From contig JBAJFE010000019.1 of assembly GCA_037903355.1 (NCBI GenBank), positions 186,001-250,000 of the forward strand: a stretch of DNA of 64,000 nt, read 5' to 3'. This document shows positions 1 to 12,475 of the stretch, in pieces; the stretch's first letter is position 1, and each line of letters begins with the position of its first letter. Under the pieces are notes generated by a model. The model ran no database searches. It had not been told where the DNA came from and worked only from the letters and a program-made list of their open reading frames with translations. The position numbers were made by a program, and so were the translations under genes. This DNA is from Trichuris trichiura (Eukaryota; Nematoda; Enoplea; Trichinellida; Trichuridae).

Positions 1-3000
1 ATGTAGTTTTACCCACATTTGATCAAGTTAGTTTGTCTTTCAAGTTTTACTTCAACACTTGTTTTGGCTATAGTACGCTAACTGTTGAACTCAAAATGCG
101 CAATGAGCTATACTAATGGCTTTTGTGCGTCAAAAAGGCAGTTACTTCTCATATTTCCCTTCTACCAAACTGTGACTACTGCGATGAAATCTTTTGTTGC
201 TCCTTTGCACTGGGCGTACAAGGAATCGTTTGTATGTTCTTTTAATTACCTGTTTTCCATGCCCTGTTCGTCCATGTCGTGGACGGTCGATTGTGCCATC
301 CGGACAAAATACTGGTTCATAATTTTAGCATTCGTTTACTCGCTGTCTCTCTCTTTCTCTCTCTCTCTCTCTTTCTCGCTGACGTGAGTTTCCAGCGGGC
401 TTTATGGTTGGAAGGGAATTGTGATATCCCTCTGAACGAATTTTCGTTGCCCAGTAGTTGTTTTCAATTCGCTACGTGTTTCCGGCAAAGAGAAGTAGCG
501 TATTTCGCCTCTGGTTGAACGTTTCCAAATTTAGCTGTTGTATCGTTGTGGCTATTTTTCCTGAGTAAATTAATTACGTTATCAGGAACAGGTCAATGTT
601 ATCCGGTTTGTCTTTGGCCACAGGATCAGCTCACTGGCGTGGTTTTCCTTTTTGCGTTCTTCTCAGTTTGTCTTTTCAGTGAAACGCGCTCACCTCCGTA
701 GACGCTTAATGGCAGTGCTTTCAGACTGTCCTTTGAATTGCTGAAATGTTTCTTATCCATATCCAAGCAAGTATTCACACGTCCAGCTGTCGTATGCACT
801 TCTGCTTTTCTTATATGGCATGCTGCTCACTTAGATTTATCCATTTAGGGCAACTGAAAATGGAATACTTGAACTGTGTATTAGTCTAACTCGATAAACC
901 ATGTTTTTCACATTAGATTTAATCAGACTTAAAAAAGTATGGTTCTTGATCAAAGCGGCAAATACTTGCCTCTTTGATCAACGCATTAAAATGTTTGTTT
1001 CCGCCCGCTTTCAATGCTTTGTTCACTTATACAAAATTGTATTCGAAACTCCTTTAGTAACTGGATTGGTTAACGGAGTGCTCTTAATAAATTGAATGGA
1101 AAAAATGGCAAAATTCAGCCGTCTTGAGCAGAATGAGACTGAAGTTTTGGCGGAGAAAATTTAGCTCAACTGGTTCGTTCGCTGTTTTGTTTTCTTTTCG
1201 GTTTAGCACTATTCGCTTCATATGCTTTTGCTGCTACACTTACTAATGCATTATGATTATGTAGCGTTTCTGCCTTTTTTGGGTAATAACATGTACTTAT
1301 ACCGCCTGTTAAATAAATTCTTTTAAAGCTTTTTCTGCAGCGCTTTCGGAGCTTTCCTTGCATCATCGTCCGTGCGCAGTATGATAAGCCATAAAAGAAT
1401 GCTCAAGTTCAGGACATAATTGCAAGTTCAAATAGAAAAATTCGTCCATTACGAACCAGTTTCATTCAATGTACAGAGAAAGCGAAAAGAATAAAGTTAA
1501 GAAGTAAAATCGCATATGATAAAATTTAAATAGCATAATAAAATAGCAATATTAAGTAAGTGTAAGTAAAATAAAACTGACAGTGACCAAATGGCTTCAG
1601 CAATAAAGTAAAACTTGAAAAGAAGCAAAATTAAAATCAAAAATTATTAAGAAGATAGGCTTTTAAGAATAGAATTGTGATTTCCATCTCGTTTTTCCCT
1701 GTAGCCCACGTAATTCTAAAACGATGTAGTTGCAGGTCTCATCTTTCACGTTCTTTTTTCTTCCCTTTTTTAAAGTTGCAGAAGTTCCGTATGTTTTTGA
1801 GACTTTCATCTTTGTAATAACAAATAAATTTCCGAATGATAAGCGAGGAGTGTTCATTCCATCAGAGCTGGGGAAGTCAGGTTTTAGCTGTTCGAAAGCG
1901 CCAAAATTTAGTGGAACGGTTTCTGGATGTTTCACGCTCCGTCGTGCTTTCTGTTACGCACGTAGTGTTGAAAATCGATGGCATTGCAATAGGCGCGTAC
2001 CTGATTGGATGCTCAGGAACATAAAGGAATAGGAGATGGGCTGCTTTTTTGTTTTCTATCAGCTCGTAAATTACTCTACGAGTTCGAGAATCATTGCTCA
2101 CAGTCGTTGAAGCGTAGCGAAACTTAGAAGAATGGAAATGAACTTCTTGTTCGTCTTATGCCTGTCATTTTTCTAACTTTTATGCCTACTAAGACAACTC
2201 CGTTAGCATTTTCTGAGTTATTCCAGCCTTCAAGAATTGTAGAGTCAGTTAAGGCAAGTCTTCTCGTTTTTCTTCTCCATTTCCTGTGTCTAGAGTAGCT
2301 TGCTAATGACAGTGGGTTCGAATTCTTCACAACGGTAGCGTATGCGAACACAATTAAACTGTCGTCACGTTTTGCTTTGCTAGCTAGCTTAAATCACTTT
2401 GAAAATATACGATATTACAGCGAACGTTTCATTTAGTTGAACAGAAAAGAAGCTGTTTTGCTTGCTTTTTCGTTTCTGCAACTAAGTCGCGTAAAGCGGA
2501 CCTACCTGGAATAATACGTCATCCCTTTTGGCCTCCTAAGCGTAACGTGTCTACAGATTCGAATTTTAGGGATGCTTTGCCAAGGGTGCAATTATATTGA
2601 GGGTACCGTTTGGAGCAGCAAAACAGGAACTTGTAGGAACTCGATGCGTAGGTAGCAAACATGGATTTTAGCCTTCGTACAGCCTCCAATATTTATCGTA
2701 GTAGCGGTGAGTTTGTTTCATGATTACTTGAGAAAAGTTATGCTTCACACCTATATGACCAAGTTTATGGCAGCTACTTTATAGGAAATCTATGTTCCTG
2801 TACTGTAATTCTTTTTCTACGCGAGAACATAAATTTTTAAGAATCGAGCAATAAATAATTGTATGCTACAACTGTGTGTGCGCTTTGTTAACGCCGACGA
2901 GGAGTAGAACATGAGTCCTACTGCTGGCATGGCGTTGATGCGTAAACTCCTTTGGTTCAAACGCTTCTTTTGACATTTATTTTTTGCTTGATGATGACGA

Positions 3001-5072
3001 ATTGGTGTCGCTAAAAGACGCCAAAACCTTTATAGCGCAAACGAAAGTTTGCACACTGTTTAAAATGAGCCTGTAGGATATTTCTTGAACAAGCGATAAA
3101 CCACTAATACATACTGAACTGGGTTTGGTTAACTTTCTGAATACTTGCTTTGCCGCGAACTGCGGCTAACTGATCAGCTGCAGTTATTTTTACGTATCCT
3201 GGAAAATTGAAGCTCATTTCTGTACATAATTTGCTGGTATAAGCCTATAGTTAGAGTTTTACATCCTCCAAAATCCATGCGAGATTGCAAAGGGTGCTAT
3301 AAGCAATCAGGCGATGAGAGCGCATTAGAATATCCACTTTATGTGGGCCGCCATTCTCATCTTTAATCACATGTTTTTTAACAACTTCGCCATGCCTTAT
3401 TTGTGTTGCTTCATTGCAACCGTGTAACGTTAAACGATTGAAAACTATTTCAAAGATTGTTTCCTCAATGGAAATTATCCCAAATAGTAATTGCTACGGC
3501 ATATGCGTTAAAGGAAGCATTAAACTTTGTGTTCACAGTGCAGCCTAAGTATTAATAAGGCTGTGCATGACTTAGTCCATCTGTTTGCTTGCGCACAGCT
3601 TTGTAAAAGCTTTTTTGCCGGTTAAGCGCTAATAAGAGGAGAAAACCTTTTTCTTTTTTGCATTAATTTAGAATTTAACCTTGTCAACTAAGCTCAACAA
3701 TTTTTTCGAGCTCTGCAATGAATTCGCTGCGGCTGTTAGTTAAGTGTTTGAAGTTTTAGGTCTTCTTATTTCGATATGAAAACATATAGTCCCGTACAAA
3801 AACATCGCATCTTCATGAAAATCTGACTTTCTAATGCTTTAACAGCGCTTATGCACGCATTTGCTTGTATGGATTTTTATCTTCAGAAAGTTCAGCTTGT
3901 TTTGCAAATTGCGCTACAGTAAACGAAGATCAAGTAACCGATGTAGCTATAGGAAAAAGTTATTGGTTGCCGTATCTCAAAGTAAAACCTGTATATTGCG
4001 CAAAGGGGAAAATCAACAGATTTGAGTGAGCTGCTTTCTTCGCAGTTCGAAGCAATCTCCAATGGGCACTTGCGCGTATTGCCAATTAAATTAAAACGTT
4101 TTACTTGAGATAAGTTTCGTGCATTTGATTTATGAAGAGACACTATCAAGTAATGAATTAGCTGTTAAAATGGCCCTCACTTTTAATATCATTGATGCCT
4201 TCCGCTAACTAATTGAAGCAAGAAACTTTAAGTAAGTTATTCTTTCTCACCGCGTAGAACTAAAGAGACTTCATTCGCCTGCTGTTTACCTGTGCTGCTG
4301 AAGGTAAGCATGAACTTAGCAGCTGCACACTAAAGGTAGTCGAACACTGTCTGTTTTCATGTTTATGCACATTTTTGTGGTTTAGTAGTAAGCTAAAAAG
4401 ACGCTCATGTTCAAATTAGTTTAATATTTTCTTGAAGGCAAGTTTTTACAAGAACGCTTGATTACTCATTCAGTTATGGAGACGATTATCCTTGTATTGC
4501 TTGCGTTGATTGGGCAAATCGCTCTGATTTCGGCTTTCGGCGTCCTTTCTTGATGAGAAGATGGACTTTCACGTCCTTAACATCTGAAAACGGTATGAAT
4601 TCATTTTCATGCTGTTAGTAAGCCATCATTCTAGCTACTTTTAAAGGATTGCATATGCTGAGTTAGTCAAAACAAAATGGACTACTTTCAGGAAGCACCC
4701 GCTAAATGAGAGTTCACTGTACATATGTGAATGTTACTAACTGTTACAGTGCTAATACTTTTTCTGATCCAGTGAAAATAAAGTCCAAACGGAGAATTAG
4801 TGGTAGTATTCACCCAGTGCAAAGGTACACGAAATATCCTTTTCATGCATAAAAAATTTCATTTGTAATGATTTGGAAAACTTGATGTCTACATGCGTAA
4901 ACATTATGAATCTAGAAGTACACTTAATGGAAATATGCATATGTTATTTTTAATAATTCCCAGTTTTGCAGTAATGTCACCCAGAAAACGTTCGTTTGAA
5001 AATTTTCCCTACATAGCAACTTGTTGTGTACGTTAAATTATGGGCTCATTGACATGCATGCACGTTAGTCAT
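1..5072. other. Apparently intergenic, downstream of the MOLO1-like gene
   Basis: No protein I can support is seen on either strand. Open frames are under 105 codons and lack splice context. A possible isolated first exon is 2661-2706 (ATG at 2661, MDFSLRTASNIYRSS, ending at a GCG|GTGAGT donor), with no partner exon recognised. Confidence 0.5.
344..377. repeat. CT microsatellite
   Basis: This is a pyrimidine run of CTCT and TTTCT units on the plus strand. It is the only notable feature in the first kilobase. Confidence 0.9.
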
Positions 5073-8000
5073 CTATTGTGCTACAGTTCTTCTTCGATCA
5101 GAAGATTTTTTACTCTGACTTGAATGAGCTGCTTCCACTAAAAACGGTTGCTTAACCGCAGAACAGCTTTTTTTAAAATCGAAATCACCTGAGCTAATAC
5201 CCCCACCTTCGCTGAAGCTCGATCTTTGCGACACTTTGTACATACCACCGACAAATCCGGCTTTCCATCTTCTGTCTGTCTTGTCTTTGCTTTGACCCCT
5301 TTTGAATGCTCCTCTTTCCCGTCTTCGTATGAGTAAAAGGCTGACAAAGGGAAATATGTTAAAAATGATCAGCATTTGGGCATCCAAAATACCCCAAAGC
5401 CATTAAGACGAGCAGTCCAGCGCAAGTTCCAAAAGCAGCAACTGCCCAAGAAGGAATGCGACCTTTTTTGCTCGATGTGGCGATCTTTTGGTCAGCGAGA
5501 AGCAGCATAGCACCTAATTCTTTTATAATGCTTTCCAGAACCTAAACTATGCCATAAATGCGAGTTCAGCAGGCTTTCACAGCAATCGAAGGTGTTTACC
5601 GCCTTTAAAGGAAACCCATTTTCTAAATTTTCATTGTGTTTCTGAATTATTTGATCCACTGAATAATAATCGAGAGCTTTCAAACGCTCTGCCCTTTCCT
5701 GCACCGTGAGACCAGCACTGAGGAACAACGTCTGAAAAGCAGTGGTGTCGCATATCGTTATGCTGCTGGCTACATGCAGTTTTTTAAAGATTATGAAGTA
5801 TAAATCATTGCTTACAGCTGAAGCGGGAGTCAAACCGGGCGGAGCGTTCTGCAATTATCACTACAATGATATTAATAAAGTAAATTTTGACATCACTACC
5901 ACATGTGGTTTGTTTTTAACCACAAGAATTAGAATGTCTTCTCCGCAAACTCCAAAGTTCCAGCGATGACGAATCACGTCAGCAAATCTTTGACCATGCC
6001 GCCTGAGCATTTGCGTAGACCATTTGCTTATTTCAGCTGTACTGGAATGTAAATCGACACGTTTACTTTGGTTGCAGTAGGTTGATGCCCTTAATAAACT
6101 ATATTGAAGATTTCGTCCGATTAAACATTGCAGCATTGCCAACCTGAAGTTGCTACGTAAAAGAGGCATTGATTGCTCAAACTTCTGAACAACGGCTACT
6201 CCTAATCTATACCAACACGGTGGGAACAATAAGGCATTGCAAATGCAGTGGTTTCCGTAGTTCTGGTTCAAGTAGTTCAGTTGAACAACTGTTCCCTCAA
6301 CTGAAATGGATACAGTGCTTTAAAAAGTGAATGGTTGAAAACATATGGCTACCTCTTTTGAATTACAAAATCGGATTGCTTGTATTAGTAATTACTAAGA
6401 ATTCAGATACATAATTGCATTTCTTATTTCATCGTCGCATACAGCTTCAGTGATTGGTTTTATCAACAGAGAGATGGATGAAGTCGCCGATAGTGTTAAT
6501 AACTGCCATTATGACAGCAACTAAATAGGATGAGGGCTGGTATATAATGAGAAATCAGGCAGTCTTAGATCTCAGTGTCTACTTAAACTACTATAGCTGG
6601 TCCAAAAGGTAAATATTATTTGACTTAATCAACATGACAAAATCAGGTAATAATATGTTGTATGTAGTTGCATTTTTACTTAGTACGGAAATTCTCCTGC
6701 TAAAAGAAAAGCTACCAGTTCTGAAAGCTGATTTATACATTGTCCCTAGCATCCGTTAACCAGCGTCTGTGCGACTATTCAAGGTTTGCGCCACTCATAA
6801 AGTACAACGAAGCAATTGCAGTTACCCTTAAGCAAGCATATATAATTTGTAATCTAGTTTGCTGCAGCTCTAGACTAGTTTGTCGAGTTCTTTTGTTATT
6901 TACTGCATTGCTTTTATTTAAACATTTTTTTCGCGCGTACTGATTTATCCATTGCGTGACTTCGTAGAGAGGTTTTGAAATCCTCTCCGTGAACTTTAGC
7001 TAACAATTTCTCGGTTTGAGAACTAATTTGCTCATTTATTTTTAGCTCACAGAACTACTAATTTTCATAAGCTAACACAAGAACAAAAGAGTCTCAGCTA
7101 AACCTTGATTAAGGAAAATTGGAATATAGACTGACAAGGCCTTTCGTTCAATAAACATAAAAAAAACTATAAATACGTAAACCAGCTGTCTTCAGACTAC
7201 ATAATGCTCCTTATTCAGTCTCGTAGCTACTTTAATGGACAGAATGTTTTAAGTGCAACCCACAGCCACATCATAGCATCACTTGAATAAAAGGCTCTCA
7301 GGTTTACCTGATAACTATGTAGACTATAAATTCAAAGTATGTCTGATGAACAACCAATAAATTATTCTACGCAGTAGGTGATCAAGCGAACGAAGTTTTG
7401 TTGTAATAGCCGTTGAAACCGTTTAACTGTATCACTAAAAAAGCTTCAATAATACTAAAGTATTATCAGTCAATTGAGTCATCCACAACTGCTATTTTTG
7501 CAAAGCGCCAATATCAATGCGAACTAGGTTAATCCGAAAGATGAATCGCTTTAATTTTGCCTGACAAAACAGAGTAAAAAATTTCTGAAATGCAACGTGC
7601 GAAATGATTTTACATTGTGAAAGTTTACTTAGTGTAACTCTGGCTTTTATCGATAAAATTAGGCTTGAAAATGTGGTTGCTTGGTACGGGAGAGTATGTT
7701 TTCGTAGTGCAAAAGTTTTATTACGGAATTATTCCCGTTTAATGTGTTAAATAACTCCGGAGCTTTCGGGTCGACCGAGACCCGTCTTCAGCGGTTGTGA
7801 GTTATGGATGTAACTTGTGCGCGTGACTTGAGTCTTCTGTCGTTTTCATGGTTTGAAGCGGGTGTTTTAAAGTTCTTTGTTGGTGGTCTTCTGTTTGTAT
7901 GGTATGTAATTTGTCGCGTGACGTTGTGACGCGTTACGACTGCTGCTCCATAATTGGACGTGATACAAGAACACATGGAGCAAGTGAAAGAAGAAATAAT

Positions 8001-11000
8001 CACCGCACATGAAAAAATGCCAAAAACGGACAAATTACATACCATACAAACAGAGGACCACCAACAAAGAACTTTAAAACACCCGCTTCAAACCATGAAA
8101 ACGACAGAAGACTCAAGTCACGCGCACAAGTTACATCCATAACTCACAACCGCTGAAGACGGGTCTCGGTCGACCCGAAAGCTCCGGAGTTATTAACACA
8201 TTAAACGGGAATAATTCCGTAATAAAACTTTTGCATAAAACTAGGCATTCTAAAGAAGTGCCTAAACATTTCAAAGCTATAAATATACCGCGTCCGTTGA
8301 ATTTAGTCGGCAGCAAGACGTTATAGACCACAACATGCTATTATTAATAAAATAAAGTTTATTTTTTAAAAACAACAAGATAAATTCGGCACTAATAAGA
8401 AAGTGCTTGCGGCTATTCTGCCCTACCAGAAAGTTGCCTATAATTAGATCACTAAGCTTCCGGGCTACTCAAATACTAAAATGCAAATTGGTCAGCAAAA
8501 TATCACCAGTTCACCCTGTACAGCATTTTAGTATTTGAGCAATAAACACAAAGGTAAATGAAGAGAATGCATTAATGCTCAAATTCTACTAATACACGGA
8601 ATATTAGTGGCATTCCTTTTACTTTCTCCATAAAGAGACATACACCTGTACCTTTAAAAGTACATACCTGTACATACACCTATACCTTTAAAAGAACAGC
8701 TGTCGTCAGTTTGTTCAAAACTTAAGATAAGTGAACGCAAACAACGCTTCTGTGTTTACCATCTGCATTTTGCTAATTACACCTCTGAGCGAATTATCGT
8801 TACCGCTGACCAGCATGAAGCAGTCGAAACGAAATGCCAATAATTAGCATGTTGTTGACGCTAAAACTCAATTACTACTATGATTAAGACTTTAATGCTT
8901 TAATGTTACGTAACATTTGTTTGAAATTTATTTCATTTCGCTGAGTGAGAATGAAATTCTGTGCAAACAACATTTCAGTTTCTGTCCATGCTACAAATTA
9001 ACTGTGAAAATCGATCCAGCAAAGCAGTTGATAAAGCAATGCTAAAATCGGCATGTACGCCAGTTGAGCTGTGCTGCTGAATGTTTATAAACTTTGCTTA
9101 TTGTCATAGTGTACATGCAGTCGTCTGAACTGCAAAGCGTGAACTTACTTACAAGGTAAGTTTCATGATGAGGAAAATAGGAACTGTGCTCCCAAAGTCC
9201 ATACTTCCCGTTATTTGGAATGCTAGCAAGTTAGAGAAGAGAAGGAAAGTGAAATTAACACCTCCATTTAGATTGTAGAAAACGGTCAGAGTAAGAAAGT
9301 TGAAACGAAGATGAAATGAGTCATTTTCACTGTTGGGCTTTTCGTGATCACCAGTGCATGTTTTAATGATGTCACGTAGTCTAATGCCATTTATAACGGA
9401 TTGAGAATAGGTCTTATCACTTGTCTATCTCGTGACAGATGTCAAGTCCATGTTTTTGGAATACAATTTTCACGGGAACAAGTGGATTTTCTTCATGTAT
9501 AATGTGAATATTCTCTCTTCCGACCTCTCCGGCAGGGTAAGAAAACAATACTTCCTAAAACTTTAATTTTAACCATTAAATACTGATATTACCAACTAAT
9601 GAAATTCCCACGTCTATCGACACGTTTACTCTTTGCTTGGAGGAATGGCAGCTTTATATAATTTATTAAGGCCTACGTAGAAGAAGAACTGCGTTAAGAG
9701 CTTTTGCTTTGCTTTGAATAAATATAAATTTTTCCTATATATTCTCGATCATTCGTTTGAACGTCGAGCACGGAACGTGCCAGTTCTGAAAGTTCCGCCA
9801 ATTTCGTTATCAAGTTGTCGAAAACACAGAAACTCCTTATGTGGCAATGAAAAGACATGAAATTGTTATCAACTAACCTATCTTCAAGTTTTTATATGTC
9901 CTATCTTAACAAAAAATATTGCGTAGTTTCAGTGACCATCGAAGTTTACCTAATGCAGAAATAAGACATGCCACATATTTTCAATTTAATAGCATTGCAT
10001 ACTGTCATGGTTAATACCAGCTAATACCAACCACTGTTGGCCATTCTAAATGACAAATTAGGAATACTACTGCGGCAAGTAGTAATAATTCAGCAAGTAG
10101 CATCAGCGCTGTGGATCATAAGTTAAAAATGATCGGCAGTTATGGCGACTAATATTAGTATATGTGAAACGAAGCAACTAGCTTTTCTGACGCTGAAAAC
10201 GCGTCCCTAATGTCAGTAATTAGTCAGAGCAAAGTTCTACAAATTCCCATTTCTAAGCCCATACTTCTGGACATACTTGAAGTTCCACTTCAGAAAGCTT
10301 CACTGCTTTTTCTTGTCGACCGCAAAAATATTCTGCTTAAGCGCCACCCAGTGAGCAATGCAGCATATTAAATTGTGTGTGCTCACTCCGCTTTGTTGTT
10401 CTATAGCACAGTCCAAAATTTCGAAAAGAACAAGTTAGTACCTGCATAAATATGCAAACATCAAAATACGCCATTATGAAACGTTTTTTAAAATACATAC
10501 AATAGAGGCGATGCCATTTGGCTTTGGTTAGAGAAGTAATCATTCAACATCAACTTCAGCTCGCTCATGAAATCAAACGTAATACCAAGACATCAGTTGT
10601 ACTTTAACCTTTTTTACATCCAAGTTCCTTTGGCTTTAACATCTCAAAGGCTCTCATATCTTTTTGGAAACTGTTTTGAATGCAGTCCTAAGGATGAAGT
10701 GCGCTTATAAGGGCATCAAGTGTAGTCAGTCTAAACGCTGAGTTCTAACGGTAATCATAGAAGGTTGAATAAGTCAATGGTTTAATACTGCTCACGGCAA
10801 ACGAACATTATTATGCCGCTTTGAGATAGCATGAAAGGTGACTTATTTTAAATTCATTCACATTGAACAAGAAAAGCTTCATAAGCATTAATATTTTCTG
10901 TGGTCGTCAACGCAAACTCACCGCATCTCATGGAACCTTGTTGAAGTGATATGAAGGTAGCTTTCCGAGAAAAATGGGTTGGGTAGTTTACTGTTCATTC

Positions 11001-12475
11001 CTCATAGCGACATATTGTTATCATTTCAAAACCAACCAGCCAAAGCATTGGCACTACGCACTCCAATGATAAACAAGGGATATTCTTTCCATTAATGAAC
11101 TTTTATGAATGAGCACTTTGTTATGTTTCTTTCGATGTTCACTATATGGCGAGGAAATATTTTTGAATAACAATGCATAGCGCTTTGGAGATAGCCTTAT
11201 ATGCAATAGAGAATCCAAGAAGATGCTGCTTTAAAGGGTTTCCATGTAACTACCTTGCAATAAGTAATACGTCAAAATAGTATAAACATAGAATAAGTAA
11301 TTACCAACTGGACGCAGACGTTGGAACCGCATATGCTTGCTGCAGTGCAAGGAGAATACTGCCCAGAATGCATTCAAGAAAAAAGTGTGAATTATTGAAA
11401 ACACTTTGCTTCACCTTCATTACGGCTTCGTGTTGGCTTAAGACTGATTAATTTGCCAGTAAATCGAACTGGACGCAAGATTAAGTACAAACTTTGAAAT
11501 GACCTTCCTCATTGCAAAGGACATTACATTTTGCAGAGTCTGGTTTTTATGTCGCAAGCAGAAGGTTAAAAATGTTGAGCACTAATTACTGACGGTTGGC
11601 TTAAAATTGTTCGCTCCAACATTCCCTTTTTTCGCGTGATTCTTGACATCGAACAATCCAACTAAAGATCCCAGTTGGTTTATTTGGCACTGCAACTTAT
11701 GATTGGTAGCTGAAAAAAATCTGTCGGATAGGGACATTCGAATTCCTGCAGTGGTAAATCAGATTTCCTTTGGACAAATGCAAAAATTCCCCAAAGCTTT
11801 CCGTATCATAAACGACTTCGTTCATCTGACATTATCTGCTTCAGTAACTCCAATACTTATGTATTGATCTGCAATCGCATGCATGTTCGTGCAATTTAAA
11901 CTGATATGTTTCCTCCAACGTTTGGTTAGTATTAATCACATTTAAAGTGTACCGGAACTTTTACATTGCACTCTAACTTGTAGGAACTGACGCACTGTTC
12001 AGTTTATCAAGCCAAGCGCGCTAGCATAGTGAGAAATCTAAAACAAATAATTCAACTAAGAACAAGCGCAATCGAGTTTACATAAGCATTGTTAATCCCT
12101 TAGCTTTCTAAACAATAAGCAACGCTACTAGCATTGTTTATAGATTAGTTTGGAAACTTAAATCATGCGAAGTCTTGACATACTTTCAGATATGCTCATT
12201 GCGGAGTCTGGATCACAGATGAGGTAATCTTCCGTAACGGCAGTTGTAACTTGACAAATTTGAACAAAATTTTCGTCCGTCGGTGTTGGATAAGTGCAAG
12301 GATTAGAGGAATCTCTGCGGATCAGAGCTTGACTTGCCACGAACGCGCTTGTCTGGCTTAGCAGAATGGAGCAAAGCAATAACATAGATAGAAAACTTCC
12401 TCCTAAGCTAATTGCTCGGCAACGCAAAGCCGCAATGCTTTGCCAATGATAATGGATCAGCGAGAAAATTGTCAT
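5073..12475 (-). CDS. MOLO1-family (modulator of levamisole receptor) single-pass membrane protein, one internal exon unlocated
   Basis: Six exons read on the minus strand: 12475-12184, 6206-6144, 6041-5900, 5731-5600, 5541-5393, 5340-5073. Exon 1 has a hydrophobic signal peptide (LSMLLLCSILLSQTSA) then a Y-P-x-P ... C ... CDPD motif, the N-terminal hallmark of MOLO1 domains. Exons 2-4 give the rest of the TPM-like fold (LGVAVVQKFEQ; RHRWNFG-CGEDILILVV; TVQERAERL). Exon 5 ends in a transmembrane segment (WAVAAFGTCAGLLVLMALG) that continues across the splice into LLLI and a stop-transfer RRRER; a basic, Ser-rich cytoplasmic tail follows to the stop. Phases of the last five exons match exactly; their introns are 102, 168, 58 and 52 nt. 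Exon 1 ends in phase 1 but exon 2 needs phase 2, so at least one exon, expected to carry the C-x-C portion, lies between 6207 and 12183. In C. elegans MOLO-1 is an auxiliary subunit that boosts levamisole-sensitive acetylcholine receptors. The family has several nematode paralogues, so orthology to molo-1 itself is not claimed. Confidence 0.75.
7709..8234. mobile_element. Foldback element copy 1 (MITE-like, about 208-bp inverted arms)
   Basis: Bases 7709-7917 are the near-perfect reverse complement of 8027-8234, around a 109-bp loop. Each arm holds the block CCGGAGCTTTCGGGTCGACC next to CGAGACCCGTCTTCAGCGG. The loop and inner arm read MEQVKEEIITAHE, shared with the copy at 61 kb, so a longer ancestor probably had a coding centre. 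The left flank (CTTGGTACGGGAG... from about 7680) is shared with copy 2. It lies in the large intron of the MOLO1-like gene. Confidence 0.8.
12184..12475 (-). CDS. Exon 1 of the MOLO1-like gene: signal peptide and CDPD motif
   Basis: Open from an ATG at 12475; a second Met (residue 31, start of MLLLCSILL) could equally begin the signal peptide. The exon stops at an AAA|GTATGT donor (intron begins 12183), leaving one base of a codon. Residues after the hydrophobic core include NPCTYPTPTDENF and CDPDSAMSISE, the most diagnostic part of the family. The reading frame would close 18 codons... shortly beyond the donor, supporting the splice. Confidence 0.75.

Noticed and set aside
5742..5969. Plus-strand frame with an apparent signal peptide (MVSHIVMLLATCSFL)
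   Set aside because: It is antisense to exons of the MOLO1-like gene.
7788..8045. Open frames on both strands through foldback copy 1
   Set aside because: They are explained by the inverted-repeat element; only the shared interior reading is worth following.
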